Source: an uncultured Bacteroidales bacterium
GTDB taxonomy: Bacteria; Bacteroidota; Bacteroidia; Bacteroidales; Muribaculaceae
Direction: 5' to 3'
Assembly: GCA_905210435.1 (NCBI GenBank)
Contig: CAJLWO010000068.1
Span: forward strand, 1 to 12,166
DNA length: 12,166 nucleotides
Numbering within the stretch: position 1 is the first letter of the stretch; each line of letters starts with the position of its first letter. Made by a program: the position numbers and the translations under genes. A model generated the notes under the pieces. It saw nothing but the letters and a program-made list of their open reading frames with translations, was not told the DNA's origin and made no database searches. This document shows positions 6,781 through 12,166 of the stretch, piece by piece.

Positions 6781-7038
6781 TTAGAATTCTATGTATTTGA
6801 TTTCAGTGATGTAACCTTTGCTTGCAGCGTGCTTGAGTGCAGCGTCAAGACCTAATTTGTTGATTGTGCGCAATCCGGCGGCTGAGATGGTGAGCGAAAT
6901 CCACGCGTCCTGTTCAACCCAATAGAATTTTTTATTGAAAAGATTGACATTGAAGCGACGTTTGGTACGGCGCTTTGAGTGCGATACGTTATTGCCGGTA
7001 ATCGCTTTTTTGCCCGTAATTTGACAAATCTTTGACAT
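6781..7038 (-). CDS. rpmB: 50S ribosomal protein L28
   Basis: Large-subunit ribosomal protein, 85 aa. MSKICQITGKKAITGNNVSH, the basic SKRRTKRRF block, and the C-terminal ISAAGLRTINK with YITEIKYIEF fit L28 in Bacteroidota, with an intact length. Only one cysteine remains of the four zinc ligands found in C-plus versions. It is the first gene of a leftward operon with rpmG and the DUF4295 gene, driven by the promoter at 7171-7202 with an untranslated leader of roughly 125 bases. Confidence 0.98.
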   Translation of the reverse strand: MSKICQITGKKAITGNNVSHSKRRTKRRFNVNLFNKKFYWVEQDAWISLTISAAGLRTINKLGLDAALKHAASKGYITEIKYIEF

Positions 7039-7361
7039 GGCTGTTAATGAATTTATCTATATTATTTCGTTGTTTGACTGTATCGCTTCATGGCCGCCAT
7101 CTCAGTCTCATATCGCAAGAGAGCGCATCATTTCTCTCAAGCTTTACAGGATGAGCCACAAAACAGTGTGCAAAGTAACTGATTTTTTCTCAACTAACCA
7201 AATTTTTTTATCATTTTCGATAAATTTATTTGCATGATGCTGCCGAAACGACGATTTATCGGAGCCGGCAAATGTTTTTGGTTGACGGTCGGGCTGTTTT
7301 ACCAAAAAAATGAGTAATTTCGCACTGATAATATAATGATGAAAATTTTGATATCCAGTAT
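7039..7361. other. divergent intergenic region between rpmB and nadE
   Basis: This 323-base spacer holds the rpmB promoter and its leader, in which GAGAG and CTCTC can pair across ten bases (7117-7136, minus strand). The remainder is AT-rich. For nadE I see only TAATTTCG at about 7314-7321 as an imperfect -7-like element without a good -33 partner. No gene or RNA is recognised here. Confidence 0.6.
7171..7202 (-). promoter_or_regulatory. promoter of rpmB-rpmG-DUF4295 operon
   Basis: On the minus strand TTTG (7202-7199) is followed after exactly 20 bases by TTACTTTG (7178-7171), seven of eight matches to TAnnTTTG. This fits the Bacteroidota housekeeping sigma factor. The start of transcription would be near 7164, giving a leader of about 125 bases before rpmB. 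Confidence 0.8.
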
Positions 7362-9287
7362 ATGACGAAGCATGGTTTTTTAAGAGTGGCGGCCGGAGTT
7401 CCGGCGGTGAATGTGGCTGATTGCGGCGGCAACGCAAAGGCTATTGTCGATCTGGCCCGGCAGGCCGCGCAGGCAGGGGCCGCGGTTGTAGTGATGCCAG
7501 AGATGTCGGTCACGGCGTATACGTGTGCCGATCTGTTTCACAATGCCATGCTGGCCGAGGGTGCGGCGGCCGCACTTGAGGATATAGCCCGCGAGAGCAC
7601 GGCGATTGATGCGGTCATCGTGGCGGGTGCGCCCGTTGTCAGCGGCGGCCGGCAATATAACTGCGCGGTGGTGATAGCGCAGGGCGCCATTCTCGCGGTA
7701 ATACCGAAGTCATATCTGCCGAATTACAATGAGTTTTACGAGCGCCGCTGGTGGCATCCTGCCGATGATGCTCTCTCGTCGGTAAGCATCGGCGGTTTCG
7801 GCGACGTGCCTTTCGGACGCAACCAATTGGTCGAAATCAATGGGGTAAAAGTCGGCATCGAGCTTTGCGAAGACCTCTGGACGGCCGTTCCTCCGTCGTC
7901 GCGCCATGCGTTGGCGGGAGCGGAGGTGATACTCAACCTTTCGGCATCCGACGACGTCATCGGCAAATATGCCTACCTGCGCGGACTTGTCGCGCAGCAG
8001 TCGGCCAGGTGCATGGCGGCCTACGTATATGCCGGCGCGGGATATGGCGAGTCGTCGACCGACCTGGTGTTTGACGGCAAGGCAATCATAGCCGAGAACG
8101 GGCGTATATTGCGCGAAGGGAAGCGGTGGCAACCGGAGCCGCAGATTGTGGTGGCCGACGTTGATATCGACGCTTTGCGCCGCGACCGCATGCATACCAC
8201 GACGTGGGGCGACACCGCCGCGCGTGAGGTCACGGCCGCATACAATGTGGTGCATGTCACAACGCCGGAACGTGTCGGTGACGACACCCTGTTGCGCGAC
8301 ATAAATCCGCTGCCGTTCGTGCCGTCGTCGACAGGCGACATGGAGGAGCGCTGCAACGAGATTACCAACATACAGGCGGCCGGGCTTGCGCGGCGTCTCG
8401 ATGTCACCCGCACAAAGCATCTCGTGGTAGGCATCTCGGGCGGACTCGACTCCACCCTCGCGTTGCTGATTGCCGTGAAGGCGTTCGACCGTCTTGGGCT
8501 TGACCGAAAAGGCATTGTCGGCGTGACGATGCCCGGCTTCGGCACCACAGGCCGCACCTACAACAATGCGCTGACGCTCATGCGTGCGCTCGGCATCACA
8601 ATACGCGAGATACCGATTGCCGACGCTGTCAACCTCCATTTCCGCGATATCGGCCACGACCCGGCTGTCACCGACGTAACATACGAAAATTCGCAGGCCC
8701 GCGAACGCACGCAGATACTTATGGATATTGCCAACCAGACAGGCGGCATGGTGCTCGGCACGGGCGACCTGTCGGAACTCGCTCTCGGATGGGCCACATA
8801 CAACGGCGACCATATGTCGATGTATGGTGTGAACGCCGGTGTGCCAAAGACGCTGGTGCGTCATCTCGTGAGATATTTTGTCGGAATAACCGACAGCGAA
8901 GAGGCGCGAACGGCGTTAATCGATATTATCGACACCCCAATAAGTCCCGAACTGACGCCTGCAGCTGCCGACGGCACTATCGCGCAGCGCACCGAGGATC
9001 TGGTCGGCCCCTACGAGCTTCACGACTTCTTCCTTTATTACACCCTCCGCTACGGTTTCACTCCCGAAAAGATACAGTATCTTGCATGCCGCGCGTTCCC
9101 CTCTCGCGAAGCAGAAATAGAAAAATGGATAAAGGTATTCTTCCGCCGTTTCTTCAACCAGCAGTTCAAACGCTCCTGCCTCCCCGACGGCCCCAAAGTA
9201 GGCAGCGTATGCCTCTCGCCCCGCGGCGACTGGCGCATGCCTTCCGATGCCTCCTCCGCCCTATGGCTTAACGGAATAACCGATTGA
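7362..9287 (+). CDS. nadE: glutamine-dependent NAD+ synthetase
   Basis: Cytoplasmic enzyme for the last step of NAD+ synthesis: it amidates deamido-NAD+ with ammonia released from glutamine, using ATP. The 641-aa length is normal for the two-domain form. The N-terminal nitrilase-type glutaminase domain (about 1-280) shows the complete triad: Glu47 in MPEMS, Lys116 in IPKSYLPNYNEFYE, and Cys169 in ELCEDLW. The C-terminal synthetase domain has the pyrophosphate-binding SGGLDST at 359-365, then TMPGFGTTGRTYNNA, GTGDLSELALGW and the late FFRRFFNQQFKRSCLPDGPK. The start at 7362 gives a normal MTKHGFLRVAAGVP beginning. The gene is strongly GC-rich compared with the surface-protein genes that follow. 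It stands alone, divergent from the ribosomal operon. Confidence 0.98.
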   Translation: MTKHGFLRVAAGVPAVNVADCGGNAKAIVDLARQAAQAGAAVVVMPEMSVTAYTCADLFHNAMLAEGAAAALEDIARESTAIDAVIVAGAPVVSGGRQYNCAVVIAQGAILAVIPKSYLPNYNEFYERRWWHPADDALSSVSIGGFGDVPFGRNQLVEINGVKVGIELCEDLWTAVPPSSRHALAGAEVILNLSASDDVIGKYAYLRGLVAQQSARCMAAYVYAGAGYGESSTDLVFDGKAIIAENGRILREGKRWQPEPQIVVADVDIDALRRDRMHTTTWGDTAAREVTAAYNVVHVTTPERVGDDTLLRDINPLPFVPSSTGDMEERCNEITNIQAAGLARRLDVTRTKHLVVGISGGLDSTLALLIAVKAFDRLGLDRKGIVGVTMPGFGTTGRTYNNALTLMRALGITIREIPIADAVNLHFRDIGHDPAVTDVTYENSQARERTQILMDIANQTGGMVLGTGDLSELALGWATYNGDHMSMYGVNAGVPKTLVRHLVRYFVGITDSEEARTALIDIIDTPISPELTPAAADGTIAQRTEDLVGPYELHDFFLYYTLRYGFTPEKIQYLACRAFPSREAEIEKWIKVFFRRFFNQQFKRSCLPDGPKVGSVCLSPRGDWRMPSDASSALWLNGITD

Positions 9288-9296
9288 TTGAACATA

Positions 9297-9323
9297 AAAG
9301 CCGTTTTTGGAGATGTTGGCTTT
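9297..9323 (+). terminator. possible terminator hairpin after nadE
   Basis: AAAGCC (9297-9302) pairs with GGCTTT (9318-9323) across a 15-base loop, starting 10 bases after the nadE stop. The stem is short and the T-run after it is brief, so it is a modest terminator candidate. Confidence 0.4.
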
Positions 9324-9333
9324 ATATAAGATA

Positions 9334-9447
9334 ATCTCCTGTCCTACTGTACTCCTGTTCAAATCAAATAATCATTTTTGTGCTTGTTTTTCAACAATAG
9401 CACAGTAGAACAGGAGGGATATTGCACTATCCGATAGAACAGGAGAT
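9334..9447. repeat. four-copy RACAGGAG motif array with long-range hairpin
   Basis: The motif occurs as TAGGACAGGAGAT (minus, 9334-9346), GAACAGGAG (minus, 9352-9360), TAGAACAGGAGGGAT (plus, 9406-9420) and TAGAACAGGAGAT (plus, 9435-9447). Positions 9336-9350 and 9402-9416 pair at 14 of 15 bases across a 51-base interior. It lies between the convergent ends of nadE and the next gene. It could be a bidirectional terminator, protein-binding sites, or the remains of a small mobile element; nothing in the sequence decides this. Confidence 0.65.
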
Positions 9448-9464
9448 TTGATGACAGTGTAGTA

Positions 9465-10427
9465 TTATTTATTGAGAAATTTAAAGATCTCGATATTGTT
9501 TTTGCTGATGCGTCTTACTATAAGTATTCCTTTGTTAGGGATATTTCTTATATCTGATAATTCAGCAAATTGTCCGAGATATATGCCGGAAATATCATAC
9601 ACTTCATACCGGCAATCGGTCGGCTCGTCAATCCCGACTGAGCGTACTCCCGCAAAATCGTCGGCAGGGCCCGAATTGTCGGAGACTACCCCGTATGGCA
9701 TCAATTCAATCGTATAGACATATTTGCCATACTTGTTTTCAGCTATAAAATCAATCCATGCATAGTACGGAGTGGCTATATGATTGGCAACTCCCTTTGC
9801 GATATACGGTTCGATTATGTAACTGAAGTCTACTTTTGATGAATATTCCTGTTCTACATATACCTGTATACGGTCCGTACCCAGATATTTGACAGTGTAA
9901 TACGCATTGTACGAATCGAGTGGGGCATTGTCCTCAATCCTGTCTATGACAGCATACTCAATAAACGGCCTTAACTCAAAATATATATTGAATGATGCAT
10001 TGGATTCAGCCCCGTCGATTGTGCATCTGAATTTTAATCGAGCCTCGATAGCGCCTTTGGAATTGATTTCGTAGATTTCCTGGTTTTCGATGGGAGCGGT
10101 AGTACATGACAGGTGGTCGTCGGCCAGTTTTAATGATTGTATTTCGCCGTCGGCAAGCGGTAGCTCCAGTGTCCATTCAGGATTATCAATAGCAGCATTG
10201 CCGGGTAAATCATCAGTATTTATCCTGAAACAATGTGATGTGTAGGCCGACGCACGTCCGTTATCGTGAACCTCATCGCCCGATATGCTTATTACGTATG
10301 GGCTAAGAGTGTCTTCACTCGTTTCGATGAAAGTATCGGAAAATGTAGTGTCGGCACAATCATGAGCAAAAGCGGGCAAGGTAAACGCTGTAATTGCCAA
10401 TACCGATGATAGAAATACTCTTTTCAC
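9465..10427 (-). CDS. secreted protein with T9SS-like C-terminal domain
   Basis: A 320-aa protein whose main part I do not recognise. Residues 1-21 form a clear Sec signal peptide (basic MKR, hydrophobic core, PAFA cleavage site). The middle, about 22-260, is acidic and rich in beta-type sequence, with no catalytic motif visible. The last ~58 residues (263-320) contain YEVYDISGIYLGQF, IPNKGILIVRR and a basic end FKFLNK. That pattern resembles the type A sorting domain of the type IX secretion system (strand, turn, GIYIV-like strand, Lys end), though it is somewhat divergent. Likely exported and surface-exposed or released. It sits downstream of another T9SS-type gene on the same strand, but a good terminator separates them. 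Confidence 0.75.
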   Translation of the reverse strand: MKRVFLSSVLAITAFTLPAFAHDCADTTFSDTFIETSEDTLSPYVISISGDEVHDNGRASAYTSHCFRINTDDLPGNAAIDNPEWTLELPLADGEIQSLKLADDHLSCTTAPIENQEIYEINSKGAIEARLKFRCTIDGAESNASFNIYFELRPFIEYAVIDRIEDNAPLDSYNAYYTVKYLGTDRIQVYVEQEYSSKVDFSYIIEPYIAKGVANHIATPYYAWIDFIAENKYGKYVYTIELMPYGVVSDNSGPADDFAGVRSVGIDEPTDCRYEVYDISGIYLGQFAELSDIRNIPNKGILIVRRISKNNIEIFKFLNK

Positions 10428-10520
10428 AATAATATAATTTTAATCCGCTAATAGTGCTGTTGAATCCGTCTTTGACCTGTTATTACTTATTTAACGGTAA
10501 AATTTAAATATTATTATCAA

Positions 10521-10575
10521 AATAAAACTGCCGGGACACATTTTATATTGATTTATAAGAATGTGACCCGACAGT
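10521..10575 (-). terminator. intrinsic terminator of the truncated surface-protein gene
   Basis: Read on the minus strand, ACTGTCGGGTCACATT (10575-10560) pairs with AATGTGTCCCGGCAGT (10542-10527): 16-base arms with one G-T pair and one mismatch. TTTTATT follows (10527-10521). It begins 9 bases after the stop codon of the gene to its right and so separates the two secreted-protein genes. Confidence 0.88.
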
Positions 10576-10583
10576 ATATTGCA

Positions 10584-12128
10584 CTATTTACGGAATTTGA
10601 ATGTGCCCTGCAGTCCTGACTTTTCGTCAATGGCAGTCAGCACATACAATCCATCGGCCAACGTGGATATGTCAATTGCGCCGTTCGTCATCCCGTTTCG
10701 ACCGGCTTGCTGTCTCGCAGCACTAAGCGGAGCAATGCTGTAATTGCAATTATCGACAGCCTCATCTCCCGCTTTCACCATAATAGCATCATTCTGCAAG
10801 TCAAAACTCAAAGCGGCAGTCACACTTGCAGGTTGATATTCAACAGTGACAGGCACCCCACGGGTATGGCCATTTTCATTATATCCGACGGCTGTAAAAG
10901 TTGTATTGCGATCAATTGTTGTATCGTAATACCCTTTTTTTATATCGGTTATTTCAATTTTACTAGGAACTCTGAAACCTTCTCTAAGACGCTCAAGCAC
11001 AATTCGGTCTATACCCTCTGTGTCAGAAAAATATAACCGGATATTTTTATTAGTTGCAGCGACTCTTGACATTTCATTGACTGTAGTATCTGTATATGAA
11101 AAATTTATGCCTACTTTTTGCGGCAAATAACCTAATACAATAAATGTAGAACTAATTGTTGTCTTGCCGAAATTATCCATGAATTTCTTAGTTATCCTTG
11201 CTTTGAGATATCCGTCAACTGTACGGGCATATTCTTCATTGCTGAAATGAAATGTCCAATCCTGCATGTTGAATGTTACTTCCATGTCTGGTACGTAAAC
11301 CGGAATAAACTGGACTAAATCCCATGTCCCGTTTTTTTTCAAAATGGAAACTGAAACACCCGATGAATAGTCGAATTCACCATCATTAAGAAATGGGAAG
11401 AATTGCTCAATGTATTGTTCAAGTTCTGCGCTATAACTTCTTGACAGACTATTAGTCTTATATTTTGATGCTTGATAGTCAATTTCCGAACGAATCCCCA
11501 TAGTTTCACAATCGTCTATATTGAATGTGCCATTGTATGGCATAAACAGAGATGTACTACCCGCAGCCGAAGATGAAGGTGTAGATGTTGATACCGGAAA
11601 GCTGTATTTCCATCCTAATAATTCCCTAAAAATAAAATAAGAATAATTATCGTTGAGCGATCTGGTTACCATTCCTTTGCAGAAATCATAAGACAAGATT
11701 TTTGAGACGCAACTGTTATCTTGTGGGATAAAATATCTTAGAGATACTCCATTAATCCATGTCGTTGGTGCGAATAATTTAAGGGAACCTAAAGAGAATT
11801 CCCCTTTGGTTGCATTTGCTAATCTGGCAACTGCATCTCCATTATTCCCCAGCTTTTTATCTATATACCATTCAAATGGCGTCATTTCTTGAAAAGGATT
11901 CTGTAATCCGTTCGTTACAGGATTATATACGTAAGAATGTGAAATCCCCAATCCTATAAGCAAATCTCTGATTGCTAAGGAAACAAAATCATATTTTTCC
12001 CCGGGATTTGTATCTAAAGAAAAATATATTTCATCCAATCGTTGCTTGTTATATGTAATTGCAATGTCAGGATATTCGGTTAGAGAATTAACATCGGATA
12101 TATAATCCAGATAAGTAGGGATATTCGG
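10584..12128 (-). CDS. T9SS surface protein with degenerate metzincin-like domain, 5' incomplete
   Basis: The frame is open from 12128 (stop at 12131-12129) and codes for up to 514 residues without any ATG near its start; a TTG at 12038 gives 484. The N-terminus and signal peptide are therefore missing, cut by the terminal inverted repeat at 12116. Numbering from the TTG, SLDTNPGEKYDFVSLA (7-22) leads into RDLLIGLGISH (24-34). This aligns with the HEXXHXXGXXH zinc site of metzincin-type proteases often found in Bacteroidota (YDF..ALHEIGHGLGF). The first two His and the Glu have become Arg, Ile and Asp; the Gly and last His remain, so proteolysis is unlikely. A beta-rich region follows to about 400. 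The last ~75 residues, with ISTLADGLYVLTA and a Lys end, resemble a T9SS sorting domain. AT-rich relative to the housekeeping genes. Confidence 0.75.
   Translation of the reverse strand, partial: PNIPTYLDYISDVNSLTEYPDIAITYNKQRLDEIYFSLDTNPGEKYDFVSLAIRDLLIGLGISHSYVYNPVTNGLQNPFQEMTPFEWYIDKKLGNNGDAVARLANATKGEFSLGSLKLFAPTTWINGVSLRYFIPQDNSCVSKILSYDFCKGMVTRSLNDNYSYFIFRELLGWKYSFPVSTSTPSSSAAGSTSLFMPYNGTFNIDDCETMGIRSEIDYQASKYKTNSLSRSYSAELEQYIEQFFPFLNDGEFDYSSGVSVSILKKNGTWDLVQFIPVYVPDMEVTFNMQDWTFHFSNEEYARTVDGYLKARITKKFMDNFGKTTISSTFIVLGYLPQKVGINFSYTDTTVNEMSRVAATNKNIRLYFSDTEGIDRIVLERLREGFRVPSKIEITDIKKGYYDTTIDRNTTFTAVGYNENGHTRGVPVTVEYQPASVTAALSFDLQNDAIMVKAGDEAVDNCNYSIAPLSAARQQAGRNGMTNGAIDISTLADGLYVLTAIDEKSGLQGTFKFRK
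12070..12082. repeat. 13-bp direct repeat matching the edge of the terminal repeat
   Basis: GGATATTCGGTTA at 12070-12082 recurs at 12119-12131, 49 bases away, where it is part of the terminal inverted repeat (and inverted at 40-52). The inner copy lies in the coding frame of the surface protein and reads LTEYP on the minus strand. The outer copy lies in a shifted frame. Confidence 0.8.
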
Positions 12129-12166
12129 TTAATGACCTCAAACGAACTTTGAGAGACCGGCCGAGA
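12116..12166. repeat. right copy of 51-bp terminal inverted repeat
   Basis: Exact reverse complement of 5-55, reaching the last base of the window. Entering it, the reading frame of the surface-protein gene meets a TAA after only four codons, so this copy does not belong to that gene in its intact form. Its first 13 bases overlap a direct repeat described separately. Confidence 0.9.

Noticed and set aside
7710..8864. 384-residue minus-strand open frame inside nadE
   Set aside because: GC-rich codon bias opens antisense frames; the plus-strand nadE has every catalytic motif across the same span.
1..12166. CRISPR array, rRNA or complete insertion sequence
   Set aside because: No regularly spaced repeat series, no rRNA sequence and no intact transposase were found; only a transposase remnant is present.

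Overview
The window looks like a complete contig from a Bacteroidales bacterium, most likely of the Muribaculaceae type. The grounds are the DnaK sequence with its EEVK tail, the L28-L33-DUF4295 ribosomal cluster, a promoter of the Bacteroidota type (TTTG, 20 bases, TAnnTTTG) in front of rpmB, almost no Shine-Dalgarno signals, and two surface proteins with C-termini of the type IX secretion (T9SS) sorting kind. The family assignment is inference from sequence style, not a database result.

Layout, left to right. (1) 1-278: contig end and dnaK leader. (2) 279-2210: dnaK (+), with a strong intrinsic terminator. (3) 2281-2428: two striking inverted repeats, the second a 32-bp perfect palindrome arm pair directly in front of an AbiEi/AbiEii type IV toxin-antitoxin pair (2429-3884, +; genes overlap by 8 bases). 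(4) 3917-5047: a graveyard of three truncated genes, all on +: a RAYT-type Y1 transposase, an AraJ-like MFS transporter and a DIP1984-family protein. (5) 5048-5290: non-coding spacer with hairpins. (6) 5291-7038 (-): rpmB, rpmG, a DUF4295 gene and murB, read leftwards from a clear promoter at 7171-7202. (7) 7362-9287 (+): glutamine-dependent NAD+ synthetase. (8) 9288-9464: convergent spacer with four copies of a RACAGGAG motif. (9) 9465-12128 (-): two secreted proteins with T9SS-like C-terminal domains. The larger one has a metzincin-like zinc site motif that has lost most of its ligands, and it lacks its true N-terminus.

The first and last ~50 bases of the window are a perfect 51-bp inverted repeat (5-55 and 12116-12166). 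It interrupts the 5' end of the last gene. It may be the edge of a repeated or mobile element at which assembly stopped, a recombination site, or an assembly fold-back.

Housekeeping genes (dnaK, ribosomal proteins, murB, nadE) are relatively GC-rich. The abiE pair and especially the 10.6-12.1 kb surface-protein gene are visibly more AT-rich, consistent with an accessory character. No single new multi-gene system is evident. The most noteworthy items are the double-palindrome operator of the abiE locus, the apparent pseudo-metzincin T9SS protein, and the terminal inverted repeat.
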